Numbered from the stretch's first letter, positions 11,580-23,262 are shown. The stretch is 64,000 bases of DNA from Callorhinus ursinus (GCF_003265705.1 NW_020312785.1:136420899-136484898); one strand, 5' to 3'. A program made the numbers and translations. Notes: generated by a model not told the origin, from the sequence alone.

Positions 11580-11710
11580 GGTGGGGATGAGCAGGCATGC
11601 TGAGGGCAGGTCATAGAGATGGACAGACTATGGAAGGCCTTGCTTGCCATGCTGAAGAGTACAATCTTTATTCGATGGACAGCAAGGAGTAAGATGGTGA
11701 CAGGATTAAA
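11580..11710 (+). mobile_element. Ancient LINE-like fragment
   Basis: GGTCATAGAGATGG...GGCCTTGCTTGCCATG resembles the body of the same old repeat class as 27895-28345. A13 tract at its end. Confidence 0.4.
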
Positions 11711-12200
11711 AAAAAAAAAAAGTCAGTGGTGATCGATGGTTTAAAAAACACAGATTCATAGGCTAGAATCAATCCATGATGAATAGTCTTCCAATTCAAG
11801 ATAAAATATTAATAACAGGGAAAATTTAGTATGTTTTTCATAAAACTAAATTTATTCAGTGCAATGAGTGGCTCTTTCTTAAGGGATTATATGCCTTGGA
11901 GGTGGCAGGGGAGGGGGGCATTAAATGTGCTTTTCTGAGATGGTAGTAACCACAGACTGTCACTATGCTTTCAAAATGCCCATGCTGGTCAAATTTTAAT
12001 AGTTGCAACATCATGCTGCTCCCAAAATTCTACTTCTAAATTTTAGTTTACAAGTAGAATCCAAAATTCTGAAACCACCAGTTTTAAACAATTTCTGACT
12101 TTATTAAGAGGGACATAGGGTCCAATGTGCACATATTATTCTGTATCCTGATTTTCTTATTTCCCACACAATTCATGTAGTCATAGTGCTGACTTGTGAC

Positions 12201-12311
12201 TTTTTTTTTTTTTTTTTTTTTTTGAGTAGGCTCCACACCCAATGTGTGGCTTGAACTCAGGACCCAGATCAAGAGTCACATGCTCTACCGACTGAGCCAG
12301 CCAGGTGCCCC
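12201..12311 (-). mobile_element. Short SINEC element
   Basis: T23 tract, then GAGTAGGCTCCACACCCAATG and CTACCGACTGAGCCAGCCAG: the short-type SINEC read in reverse, with tRNA-like head at 12270-12311. Confidence 0.92.
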
Positions 12312-13790
12312 TCTTACACATGACTTTTATCTTAAGCTGCTCCACAGTAATTCAGTATCTGATGTGAATTATTGTTTTAGTTATTTCCATGATGTTTTGT
12401 GTTGAATCTATTGCTTTATTAGTATGAATAGCTTTACCCAAATTAACTGTCTTCCTCCAACCCCAATTCCACAGACTAGTTCCTCAGAATATAGTTCTCA
12501 ACGGGGAATTTATGGGTCAATGGCAATGAACAGCTTTGTGTTTAATTCTTATTATAGATCACCAGGCTGTAGCAAAAAGACAATATGCAGCAAGACCAGT
12601 ATTTCTTAACACCCTCCTATAATGGGCCATAATTATTTCTGATAATTTGATAGAAAAAGTAGCCCTAATTTTCATTTCTTGAATTGCTAACAAGGATAGG
12701 CCTGTTGTTTCAAATTCCCTATATTCATCTCTCCTAACCACTTCTAGTGAGGACTTTGGGTACTGACCTTTGAGATCTCAATTCTTTATATTTTGGGTGA
12801 TAACCACTTAATCTTTAAAACTGTCCCATTATCTTCACCCATGCTATGAAATTTCATTTAATATTTATTCTCTTGCCTCTGGCCGGGCTATTTTTCTTTT
12901 TTTTTCCCCCCTTCAGATATTCAGGTACATTTGTCTTGTGCATGAACGATTTTCCTCATTGCTTCAGTGGTCCTAAGTTTATCTTCCCCATACAGCTGGG
13001 TTAAAAATGCTATTGCATTTTCCTCTAGTTATTTTATAGATAAATACAGTGGAATCCAGAGCCAAGGCTTTATATTCTGAAATTAATATACTTTTAAAAC
13101 TGCAGAGCTTTCTGGTATGAGTGAAAGTTTCTCAGATTGTTCCCAAGGTGGATCTGCCCACATCATAAAATGACAGATGTCTTCAAACAGCTATCATTCT
13201 CCAATCAGGAGTGAAGCTGGACAGGGTATCTGAGAATCTGAACTTTAAACTCTTCCCTCAGAGGTGTTCAGCACCCTACAATTCTCTCAACTGCCAATGT
13301 TTATACTTATGTCTCAACGAGCTCACTTAAAATTAGATTTCAGCAAGAAAGATTATCAGTAGACAAAAGCAACAGCCTGAAGAAATAAACGATTGCCCAG
13401 GAATACAAAAATCAAATCACTATATAGCTATGGAGGCATTTTACCTATTTTCCATATAATGAAATTTCTTGGGGAAATTTCAAATAATTGCCCCCATGGG
13501 TGGAAAATGGAGAGAAAACAATAGGATAAAGAAAAAAGGAGCATTTATGTCATTGTTGACAAAGTTTAGATCATACTATGTAAGTTTTACTTATCTATAC
13601 ATGTGACGTACAGAAAAAATACCCCAGAAGTAAATTCACTGAAAGCTTACATAATTGTTATCTGAAAAGAGGTAAGATTATGGGTACTTCTGATTTTCTT
13701 CTTTTGTACTTCATTATATACTTTTACATAATTATTTTTATATGCATATGCTTCAAGAACATACTTTTATTCTTTTAAAAACTTCTTAAA
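12312..13790. other. AT-rich intronic stretch
   Basis: No gene seen. Parts around 12640-12900 may be very old LINE sequence but nothing is firm enough to name. Confidence 0.4.
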
Positions 13791-13806
13791 AATGGAGGAA
13801 GAAAAG

Positions 13807-14000
13807 GGCGCCTGGGTGGCTCAGTCATTGGGCGTCCGCCTTCAGCTCAGGTCACGATCCCGGGGTCCTGGGATCGAGCCCTGCATCGGGCTCCCTGCTC
13901 GGCAGGAAGCCTGCTTCTCCCTCTCCCACTCCCCCTGCTTGTGTTCCTGCTTTCACTGTCTCTCTCTATGTCAAATAAATAAATAAAATCCTAAAAAAAT
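13807..14000 (+). mobile_element. SINEC with perfect 16-bp target-site duplication
   Basis: Full-length SINEC, head GGCGCCTGGGTGGCTCAGTC to tail AAATAAATAAATAAAATCC. AATGGAGGAAGAAAAG flanks it at 13791-13806 and 14001-14016 without mismatch, so this is a fairly young insertion. Confidence 0.97.
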
Positions 14001-14016
14001 AATGGAGGAAGAAAAG

Positions 14017-15229
14017 ATCTGGGCATTAAATTTCATCATGTGCTACTGAAAATGAAGCTAAGTCACCTCAACTTTTACTGAGGCCACAGCTCATTCAGTG
14101 CAAGCACCCCCACTTTTTTTCATATACTCCAGGCTTCCTAGCACCACTTGTAAGAGTGAGTCTATCAGCGATCCATTATCATAGAAGAGAATTCTCACAA
14201 TACCATGAACTTTCAACCTTTTTTCTTTTTTTCTTTTTAAAAGTTGTCATCTCTAACATACTTGCAAAAGTATCTGCAGTGAGCTTTACATAAAAGCGAC
14301 TATGACAGTGTTGTGGTCAAGTTGTTTTTTTTTTTAAGTCCTTATTTGTTAGATAAATATGAAAGCATTTACTGGCAATCATAAAATGATATAATATTTA
14401 TGATTTCCTTGAAATACTCCAGCAAAAAAAGAAAAAGTGGTAGAGGGAAAACAGATGAACAAGAACAACAGAAAGTTGGAACTGCTGATACTGGGTGATA
14501 CTGGTACCATTATTCTGTTCCACTTTGGGCACGAAGCGTTTCTCTAATAGTTTTTTTTTTTTAAGATGCTATGAAAACTGAAAAATATATACAAGTGCGT
14601 GACCATTCCTCATATCATCCAGTGTGTCAAAGTTAAGCTCAGAGCGAAACACCATTAAAAAAAAAAAAAAATCAGGGTGACTATATTAAAGGCAGCATTT
14701 GACTCTGTATCTTCTCTTTATTAGGCAAGACAGAGTACAGGCGTGTGTAAATCTATCAGGAAAAAGTTATTATCTGAAATAACTTGATAACAAAAAAAAT
14801 GCATCTACAGATTTGATTCAGAAGATTTCAGTTTTTCAGTCCTGGGCCAGAGTCAGACCAAGATAGCAGGCTGACCCAGCACTACTGGGCTGGTGACATT
14901 TAGAAAATAAAACAAGATGCGTGCTGACTTGAGCAACAAGACCCTACGCTAGGAGGCCCATTGTGCTGCTCACCATGAGCCAGGGCCCTGCTGCTTCCAT
15001 CAGAGGATGGGCTGGTCCACCCTCAAGCTAGCTGCAGGGCCAAAAGCCTCAACACAAGGTAGGCACCCAAGACCACTACCATTTATTTCATACAGTCCAT
15101 TCCCAGGAACAGTTGCAAAAGATGATATGAACACTAAGGAAGTAGGATCCCCCAATTGATGACTTCCCAGTGGGTCAAAAGTAAAAACAAAGCATAGTTC
15201 TACATAGGTTCATAAGGCACTCACAGCTG
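14017..15229. other. Intronic stretch without gene
   Basis: No transposon with clear identity; several A or T runs (14328, 14550, 14656). Lies downstream of exon B in gene sense. Confidence 0.45.
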
Positions 15230-15425
15230 AAAGGCTTTCAAATGCACAATCACAGTAAGCCTCAAATCTCCCTTGAGAGGAAGGGAGGGCCTGGGTTATT
15301 TCCAGTCTACAGATGCAGAAACTCCGGTTCAAAGCTTTGAAAGACTTACTTCCAAAGAACAGAGTCTTCTGACTCGAAAGACAGTGCTCCTTCACTCCCC
15401 AGCACTCTGCTGAGAGTGGTCTGTG
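15230..15425 (-). mobile_element. Probable MIR fragment
   Basis: CTACAGATGCAGAAACTC at 15307 followed by a degenerate body is the reversed MIR pattern (CAGATGAGGAAACTGAG). Weak match. Confidence 0.45.
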
Positions 15426-15849
15426 ATGGGAAGACCAAGGGAGGCACCTCATGAGTGAGGCGAGACAGAAAAAGGTCTCACACGTCCTGAGTTTCAGAAC
15501 GACTTCAATTATTTCCTGGCTACCCGTGACCGTGTACTGTCTATTTCTTTCCCATGACCATGGGGAGACTTTGACTGACTCTACTTCTACTTGCACCCAT
15601 GTGTCTGTAGGCTGGATTTCCCTGCTTTCTAAGCTCTCACAGGTCTCCTAAACACCTCACTTCACCTCACCTCACGCAGAAACAAATTATTTTTTCTGTA
15701 ACCAGGAGGCAACACTGTCATGGCTGGGAGGCTGGCTGCTGGCCATCTCTCTTAGCCAAGATGGTACAAGGGAAGGGAAGGTGGCAGCACAGTGGTAGCG
15801 GCCCTCAGCGCCCAGGGACCACTCAACCTGGTAGGAGAGCAAAGCCTAC

Positions 15850-16041
15850 CTCTCTGACTTCGTGAAGCTGGCCAGGATACTGACTCTTGGCTCTTCGGGC
15901 AGCTGCAGGCGACTTGTGATGCGTGATTGTGACAACACCGGGGGCCCCCGCGCCGAGGTGTCTCTGGCTACAGGGAGACGCAGGATTGGGCGTTCCATGG
16001 GGGAGCAAAGTGAGACTGCGGCTTCGGGAACTTGGAGTCGT
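15850..16041 (-). CDS. OSBPL10: OSBPL10 internal exon B: linker after the PH domain
   Basis: Second OSBPL10 exon in the window and the next coding exon after exon A in transcript order. On the minus strand the acceptor CTTATTCTAG is followed by exactly 64 codons without a stop, then the donor GTAGGC. The peptide starts with a Ser/Arg-rich stretch ([16 protein letters not shown]) and ends [13 protein letters not shown]. It contains a basic AAARRAK segment. This matches the linker between the PH domain and the lipid-binding ORD domain of human ORP10 as I remember it, with a few substitutions (the exon starts TTPSS where I recall SAPSS). The linker is probably flexible and a phosphorylation target (inference). 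Phase is 0 at both ends, so skipping the exon would keep the reading frame. The donor fits consensus only partly (G at +5 but G at +4 and C at +6). The exon is intact and under apparent coding constraint. Confidence 0.95.
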
Positions 16042-16309
16042 CTAGAATAAGCAACAGGTGTCAAAACTCAGCAACCGACCTGCAGAACACAGCTAAGGAC
16101 TGGCTTCCATTTATCTGGGACCCCTTCGCTTAATCTTTCCCCTTTGTCTATTTAGAGGGATGAAGGGATGGGGGAGGTACAGAAACACTACATGCCCAAA
16201 TCCCACACTCACTTAAAAGAGACAATGTCCATTAACTATGCTCTGTGTTTCCTGTCCTACTCTATTGGCCATGAGAAGCTACTGAGTCCCCCCAAATGCC
16301 ACAGACTCT

Positions 16310-16605
16310 TACGGATCTGTGCCTCTGCATAAATTAGCTCCTCTACCTAGAACGTTCTTCCCCTCACGCTGGCAGACTTCAGCTGAGTCTTAAGACTCTG
16401 TTGTTTCCTGATGTGTGAATCATCTCCCTGTCTGCCTCAGCCTCCCTGCTGCTCCTATTCCACTACAGCGAGATTATATTCTTTGTACAGCTACCTTGCT
16501 AAGAGATTTTTCCAAACTCACCATTATATCCCCAAGACCTGGCACATCCTGATTGTCTAATTTATTAGGTGCTTAATAAATGTCCGCTGCATAACTGAAA
16601 GTCCT
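16310..16605 (+). mobile_element. L2 LINE 3' fragment
   Basis: Contains AACGTTCTTCCCCTCACGCTGG, a TTATATTCTTTGTACAGC segment and the typical end CCCCAAGACCTGGCACATC with GGTGCTTAATAAATGTCC. It lies about 270 bp upstream of the exon B acceptor in gene sense. Confidence 0.8.
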
Positions 16606-16689
16606 CAGTTACCAACCAATTAATCCCCATTTGTTAGTGTACTGCTCTTATTTCATCCTAGAAGAATATATAATCCCAGTAACAATTTA

Positions 16690-17979
16690 GTATAGGATAA
16701 AGATGACATTTCAACCTAGTGGAGATGAATTTTTTCAATAACTGGTATTGGGATGACTGGGCAGCCATCTGGAAAACAAAGTTGGATTCATCTCACAGAT
16801 CATAGACCCCAAATCGATCAAAGATATTAAGAAAAAGAAAGCACAAGAAAACATGTAGCCTTGGGGTAGGGAAGGCCCAACACCTCAAAATCCAAAAGCC
16901 ATAAAAGAAAAGCTCAACAAATTTGATTACCTAAAAATTAAAAACTTCTGCACAAGAAAAAACTTTAAAAACCCACTACAACAGGGGCGCCCGGCTAGCT
17001 CAGATGGAGGAGTATGTGACTCCTGATCTCGGGGTCATGGGTTCAAGCCCCATGTTGGGTGCAGAGATTACTAAAAATAAATAAACAAATAAACAAACAA
17101 ACTAACTAAAAAAAAAAAAACCACTTCCACCACCAACAAAGCCAAACAATAAATTAGGAAAAATATTTTCAACTTGTTTCAAAAGCCTCATCATGCTTGA
17201 AATGTTGGCATTCATATTAATTACAGATGTAATTCTATGTACCTTACTGTAACTCTGAAAATTGTAGTATTGTTGTCATGGAAATGTACGTTATTTATAA
17301 TTAGGAATGGAAATCCTAGGGATTAACAAGAAACAGCAAACTATTAAAATGGGGCAAGACAGGGACACTCATCATTCACAAAAACAGATGAAGTCCTTAA
17401 ACCATATGAAAACACATTCAACTGTCTTCATTAAATGTAAATTCAAGCCACATTTAGATACCATCTTTGGCCCATCGGATTGGCAAAAAGCCAAAAGTCT
17501 GAGTACACTATCTGTTGACAGGGTCACAGAGGAATAGGTTTGTGGCAGTGTAAGGTGACAACCCCCCCGCCCCAAGGAGGGCAATCTGGCAGTGCGTGTC
17601 GCAGTTACAAAGGTACTTTCTTGTGACCCACAACATCCTGCTTGGGAACATATCCTCCAAAACACCTGCTCCTAGGGGGAAATGGCGGAGGTACCCACCA
17701 CGAGCCACTGAAGAAGAATGTTAAATGGCAGAAGATGGGAAACAACCCAAAGGCCCATCAGTATGGGACAGGCTCAGTAAATAACGGTACACCCACGTAA
17801 TCTAACACCACTAAGCTGTGTAGGAATAACGAGAAAGGGCTCTATGAGTTGCTCTGTAAGAAAAAAAAAAAATCTCTAGAGAAGTAAAAAACAAAAAGCA
17901 AGGTGCAGAACTTTCACATAGTATGCAAAGTTCTGCATCAAAATGTGAAAAATGAGTATTTTTATTGTTAGTTACTTAC
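16690..17979 (+). mobile_element. Old LINE-1 ORF2/3' fragment, interrupted by a SINE
   Basis: L1 ORF2-derived sequence recognisable by TGACTGGGCAGCCATCTGG, TTAAAAACTTCTGCACAAG and GGGAAACAACCCAAAGGCCC (17738). The copy is heavily mutated, with no open frame, and a short SINE sits inside at 16984-17120. Some stretches (17180-17330) are too diverged to align by eye. Confidence 0.75.
16984..17120 (+). mobile_element. Short SINEC element inside old L1
   Basis: Head GGGGCGCCCGGCTAGCTCAG, GGTTCAAGCCCCATGTTGGG, then AAATAAATAAACAAA repeats and an A13 run. Confidence 0.92.
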
Positions 17980-17991
17980 AATTATTTGTTT

Positions 17992-18178
17992 CTTTTTTAA
18001 AGATTTTTAATTTATTTGAGAGAGAGCACGAGTGAGGAGGAGTGGCAGAGGGAGAGGGAGAAGCAGACTCTCCACTGAGCAGGGAGCCTGACGCAGGGCT
18101 CAAGATCCCAGGACCCTGAGATCATGACCTGAGCCAAAGGCAGATGCCTAACCAACTGTGCCACCAAGGCACCCCTAA
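17992..18178 (-). mobile_element. SINEC with 12-bp target-site duplication
   Basis: Reverse-oriented SINEC from its T-rich tail to CAAGGCACCCC. AATTATTTGTTT flanks it at 17980-17991 and 18179-18190. Confidence 0.95.
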
Positions 18179-19364
18179 AATTATTTGTTTAAACCAGAAA
18201 AATACCCCAGAAGAAGACCCACAAAACTAAAAAAAGTGGCTAGTTATTTGTGAAGAAGCAGAGAATGAAAGAGGAACAGAGAGGAAGGCAGATTTTTTTT
18301 TTTTTTGTCCAAAGGGTTTTTTATGTTCTTTCACTTTGAACCATGTGAACGTATCACTTATCCAAAATTTGTTCAATCCTACATAAAATTTCCATTCTAA
18401 ATGTTCCTATCCTTCACTCCAGCTTGAGAGAAGGCAGTTACAGGATATGTTGACTCAGGCCACCTTCTGAATTTCAGGGATCAAATATTTACTGAACACC
18501 TACTGCATGCCAAGGAGCATATCTACTATGTGGTCTCAAGGAGAAACAGGAGATGTATAAGACAGTCTTTCATCATAGATGCTTATGATATTGCTGGGGA
18601 TAGAAGATATACACACAGAAACACATACATGCACACAAACACACACACAGAGTAAGAAAGTGCAGAGCAGGGTGTTAATTTGGCAATACAGCCAGAAAAT
18701 GCCAAAGAAGTGAGGAAGAGCAAGATCTGCTAGAGCTGACCTCATCACTGCGGGCTGCTCTGAGAGTGAAGGACCCGAAGCCTGCGCAGGCCTGGGGGAG
18801 ATACAGATAGGCAGTGGTGTACAAATCCACCCAGACAGCACCTTCAAAGTGGTCTTAGCCTCAGGTCTCAGGTAACACTCAACAGCTCTCAAAGTTGTTA
18901 AATGTTAATGACCTGTAATTTTCAAGCCTCGGAGGGGTTGGGTGTGGGGTGTGAGGCAGGGCAGAAGTCAGAACTTTATATTGCCCCACAACATCAGAGG
19001 AGCTTGTAAGGGTTCTCTGGATTGGACATGGATATAATTAATAGGAAGACAAAGCCTGAAAGCAGTGTGTTGCTTTTAAATAACCTTATATACAGGCAAA
19101 TGGAGAATTTTTCGTCTAAGAATTGCATATACCTCGATCACAATGAAATACAGCAGGCATCTATTTTCTGCTTTAATGTTTTCACTTGGAGTGTGGAGGA
19201 TGAAAGAAGCTATTTCTTTAATCCTTTAATGACAGTGAATTTGCCTAAGCATTAAGAGTCTACTGAAAAACATTTTGATTGTCTGGGAGGCTTATTCCAA
19301 CCCAAGAAAAGGCAGCTTTTTCACTGGGCTTTTAAGACACACAGCCAAGGTTCCCTCCCCCAGC

Positions 19365-19530
19365 TGTACCAGGTTCTAGCTGTGTGGACTTCATTTGAGT
19401 TATTTAAGCTTTCCTATTAAGCATCAATTACCTAATCTTTAAAAAAGGAATAATAATATTGACCCTTAAAAGCCATCATGAAGATTAAATTAGATCGTGC
19501 ACATAAAACGCTTAGCACAGTAGGAAACTG
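19365..19530 (+). mobile_element. MIR SINE
   Basis: TAGCTGTGTGGACTTCATTTGAG, TCATGAAGATTAAATTAGA-type and AAAACGCTTAGCACAGTAGG segments give the MIR order. Confidence 0.75.
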
Positions 19531-20799
19531 TACGGCCAAAGTTTGTTTCTTTCCCTCTATCACTTAAAACTTGATCGATGAAGGCCTTATTGATTTTTAA
19601 AATGTTAAGAAGTCACTTAGTTCAAAATCATAAGCAGTGACTGACCTCCTCCTTATTTATTTATTTACTTATTTTTTTTACAGGATCAAAGTGGTGATGA
19701 AGTCCAAAATATAATTAAATACTTACTGGAGAATCTATATGGTCAGCCATTACATTGCAAGACTGTAGGGGGAGAAAACAATTCTAGACGCTGAGTAGAA
19801 TGAGAACCCATTTGAAATCAGAGAGAAGACAACTCTGGCAAAGAGGCGCCTTTGCTCGGAGCACTACCACTGTAAACGGTAATAAATCAAGAAAACTCAC
19901 CCAGGAGCCAAATTATTCCACTGTGAATGTCTAACCTCATGATCATTACTTAATGGCTGTCACTTGAATTCACAAGCAGTAAATTTGAGTTGAAAAACCT
20001 TTAATTTCCCATTAACTGTGGGCTCTCACGGCTTAATTCACACCAGTGCCTCCTCTCAGGGTAAATATGAACAAAAAGCCTCACTCTTGGTACACTCCGT
20101 AGGTCATCAGGCTCCAGGAGAGAAAAAGGGAGACCAGCCAGCAGACTGTACAACCACTAGGAACGAGAAGGCTCTCTTTCCGCAGGCGGCCTGTCTAAAA
20201 TTCCCAGGTTGTGTTTTTTTAAATTGTGTTTAGCTATCACACCACTCATCCCCGCTACTATTTTATAACAAAACATTATCAAGAGTTTGAGGAACAACAG
20301 GGCAGGTTTTTACTCCAAATATTTACGTCAGGGAGGGCGACTAGAAATGTCAAGTGCGCCATCTGTGAAAAACTCGGAGTCAAGGGTAACTGTTTCTCTC
20401 CGGGAACAAGATTCACACTTTACCTAAGAGAATCAGCCCTTGTGGCCCCTCTCCCAAACAGCACTGGCCTGACAAAGAAGAGAAAGGGGTCCCAGGTGAG
20501 ACAGAGTGCTGATGCTCAGACCCTGCCCAGACATTCAACATGCAGTAGGGTTTCTTGGTATTTACAACCTCTTGGTTTCTCCTACTTACTTCCCCAGATC
20601 CCTGAAATGTCCCAAGTTTGCAAGGAAGACACGTACACATACTCTCTGGCTAAAATGGGCATGAAGGAGAGGCATGACTGAAAAGAGGGAGAATGCACCT
20701 GAAAGAATACGTCCAGGCAGGGAAATCAAGCAAGGAGCCGAGACATACGGTCCAGTCTGGGAAGCTTACAGCAGAATCACTGGACTATCAGGAGGCTGT

Positions 20800-21030
20800 G
20801 GGCAGGAAGTGCTTAAGAGTCCATGGCCTGGGTTCAGATATGAGCTCTAGCATTCATGAGCTGGACGGCCTAGTAAAGTGGCATGGGGTTCTCACTTCTA
20901 GAATTCTATTTCTTTTCCACTTCTAAAATTTTACTATTAACCTACCTCACTGGATGGTTGGAGAATGAAAGAAGAGGTAAGTAGGGCACGGGTCATGAAC
21001 TTAGCATGAAGTGTCATCATTATCATGTGT
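20800..21030 (+). mobile_element. MIR SINE
   Basis: GCCTGGGTTCAGATATGAGC, GAGCTGGACGGCCTAG and CCTACCTCACTGGATGGTTG match the MIR order over about 200 bp. Confidence 0.7.
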
Positions 21031-21731
21031 AAATTAAAATTAGGCCTTCAGGCACCAACACAGATGAAGGATTGTTAAGTGGTCCCAGAGTCAAATATAT
21101 GGACTTAAAGACTGTTTTCATCAACACTGCCTTAAACAGACACAGTTTTACCACTTCCTTAAAAAAAAAATTAAAAATTAAAAAAAATGAAGAGTAATCA
21201 TCCTAATTACTAAAAAACAGTATGCTTCAGAGAAAACGTACATTTAAAATATGATTTCATATTTTAAAAAATACATCTATTATAGAACTTAACGTGTCTG
21301 TAGATAATGCCAATGGTACATAGGTACTAAAAGTAAAGAATTAGCTTAAGTAATAGGCGATTTCCCATTAATATTTTGGAATAAAACAGAACCTCACATT
21401 GTAAAGATCACCTGCTGGTCCTAAAACCCTCTAAAAACATATATCAGAAGGTGATAATTAGGCTTGCTGAAGCCGAAATTTAAAAGCTTTTAAAGGAATA
21501 AGGGGGGAAATATATATACATCTGTGGCAACCACTTCTATAGAAAATTTTTCTGATGGAAAAAAATCGCTGAGAGTCAATTAATTATAACAGCATTCAGA
21601 TGACATTTAATTTGGAACCTATTTTCCTCACTTCCTTGAATTCTTTCATAGTGAAAGGGAAAAAAAAAGACACCATATTTCAGAATAAATAGCCCAAGGG
21701 AGACAAAAAAACCCAAACTAGTCTGGTTGCA

Positions 21732-21938
21732 TTTTTTTAAAAAAGATTTTATTTATTTATTTGAGAGAGAGAGAGAGAGAGAGAGACAGGGAGAGCACAA
21801 GCAGGGGGAGGGCCGGGGGAGAGGGAGAAGAAGGTTCTCCACTGAGCAGGGAACAGATGCGGGGCTTGATCCCAAGACCCTGAGATCATGACCTGAGCCA
21901 AAAGCAGATGCTTAACTGACTGAGCCACCCAAGCGCCC
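21732..21938 (-). mobile_element. SINEC, younger member of a tandem pair
   Basis: Reverse SINEC from TTTTAAAAAAGATTTTATTT with an expanded GA run (21763-21786) to CCCAAGCGCCC. It seems to have landed in the tail of the older SINE at 21950. Confidence 0.92.
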
Positions 21939-21949
21939 ATGCTTTTTGT

Positions 21950-22101
21950 TTTGTTTTGCTTTTCTTTTAGAGAGAAAGCACCTGCAGAGGGAGGGGCAGA
22001 GGGAAAAGGAGACAGAATCTCAAGTGGACTCTAGGCTGAAAGCCTAGACCAAGCCAAAACCAAGAGCTGGACACTTAACCAACTACACCACCCAGGCACC
22101 C
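21950..22101 (-). mobile_element. SINEC, older member of a tandem pair
   Basis: Diverged reverse SINEC ending CACCCAGGCACCC. CTGGTTGC flanks the two-SINE block at 21723-21730 and 22101-22108, which suggests this element inserted first. Confidence 0.8.
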
Positions 22102-22384
22102 TGGTTGCGTATTTTGAAAAACAAATTCAACCAACTAAAGCCTTTCATTACATTCCTCTCTCTTCCTCCAAAAAAGAAAAAAATTAATGCACCATTTTTC
22201 TAAATATGTGAAAGCTAAACATAAGACTTGTGATTTATTCCTTTTCTTCCAAAAGTAAGCATACTTCCATCAACAAAAAAGGAAAAGCCTAACAGTTTTT
22301 AAAATAGTACAGTTCAGGACCTTAAAATTATTCAGAATTTTGTTTTCCTATTAGTCAATAGCTCAGTGAAAATGAAGGGTGTTA

Positions 22385-22491
22385 TTTTTTTTAAGTAGGC
22401 TCCACACCCAACATGGGTCTTGAACTCATGACCCTAAGATCAAGAGTCACCTGCTAGAGTCACCTGCTCTACTTACTGAGCCAGCCACCCC
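22385..22491 (-). mobile_element. Short SINEC element with internal duplication
   Basis: Reverse short-type SINEC. GAGTCACCTGCT occurs twice in a row (22445 and 22457), a small tandem duplication within the element. Confidence 0.88.
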
Positions 22492-22838
22492 AAGAACTTA
22501 TGGTGTTTTTAAAATTAATCTACTCCACTATTTTGCTTAATAATGAGTAAGGGACAGGCGGGGCTAAGTAGAGAGAGCTAGGTAGGGGGCCATGGGAGCA
22601 GGCTCACAGAAATCGAAAAACGCAGAGGTGTAAGGAGACCAGAGATAAGGGAACAAACCAGACCACCCTGTCCTAGGGGTCAGAGGCGGGGTATGGTTCA
22701 ACAGCGACTTGGGACCAACCAAGAATTACCAGACCCTAAAAAAGGAAGTAAGCCATTGAAGGTGTTATCACTAGTCCATAATCAATGGTACCTATCAATA
22801 GAGATGTTAAAAGGATTTAAGTTCCCCGGTTAGCTTTC

Positions 22839-22845
22839 TATAAAA
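22839..22845 (+). promoter_or_regulatory. LTR TATA box
   Basis: TATAAAA inside the solo LTR, in the right position ahead of the AATAAA signal. Confidence 0.65.
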
Positions 22846-22923
22846 GACCAACCCTAAAGGCCCCCAGTGGCAACCTCTCCGGGACCTCTCTCAGTCCTGA
22901 GAGCTTTTTCTGTATCCTCACTT

Positions 22924-22929
22924 AATAAA
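22924..22929 (+). terminator. LTR polyadenylation signal
   Basis: AATAAA in CTTAATAAAACTC, followed within 30 bp by TGTCGGTGAG, a GT-rich downstream element. Confidence 0.65.
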
Positions 22930-23262
22930 ACTCTATGGTTTTACTCACTTTCCATTGTCGGTGAGATTCATTCGACTCTGTAAGACAAGAACCTCGCTCT
23001 CCTGCTTCAATAGCTGTATATGAACTTCTGCATTTGCTTTGCTTTTGATTTTGTTTTTTAATATTCTGTTATCCTAAGTTTACAACAGATCCAAAGCAGA
23101 AATAAAAGGTTTTAAAACTGGGTTATTTTCCAAGTTCATTGCCATGATTAACTTTTCAAAAATTATACTTCACTTGCTCTACTTTTCCAAATTCCTGTCT
23201 TCTTGCAGAAATAAAAGTTTAAACTTTCAGTTACCAAGTCTAGGGAATTTCTTCCATTTTCT

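Larger units (their letters stand above)
1..15849 (-). other. OSBPL10: OSBPL10 intron downstream of exon B (partial)
   Basis: Intron sequence following the exon B donor, running off the window start. The next expected exon (protein continuing after HEVRE) was looked for on the minus strand and not recognised, so it probably lies beyond position 1. The intron contains the large antisense LINE-1, SINEs and ancient repeats listed separately. Confidence 0.75.
18191..21722. other. Intronic stretch without gene
   Basis: Mostly unique sequence. It holds a CA-rich tract at 18608-18649, an ancient LINE-like segment at 18480-18540 (TTACTGAACACCTACTGCATGC) and MIR fragments at 19365 and 20800 listed separately. 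Open frames here are short and show no protein family. Confidence 0.45.
22544..23009 (+). mobile_element. Solo LTR of an endogenous retrovirus
   Basis: A 466-bp segment beginning TGAGTAAGGG and ending CTGCTTCA, with a TATA box (TATAAAA, 22839-22845) and a polyadenylation signal (AATAAA, 22924-22929) about 80 bp apart, followed by a U5-like end. No coding region adjoins it, so it is a solo LTR. Flanks ATAA and ATAG fit a 4-bp duplication with one mismatch. By structure it looks like a gammaretrovirus-like (ERV1) LTR; the family is inferred. It lies antisense to OSBPL10. Confidence 0.78.

Noticed and set aside
13807..13880. tRNA-like sequences at SINE heads
   Set aside because: They are the tRNA-Lys-derived 5' ends of SINEC elements with A/B-box remnants, not tRNA genes.
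1..15849. Next OSBPL10 exon downstream of exon B
   Set aside because: Searched by eye for coding sequence continuing after HEVRE on the minus strand; none seen, so not called.
20226..20681. 151-codon frame on the plus strand
   Set aside because: No domain, no splice or promoter context, and no resemblance to a known protein; treated as chance.
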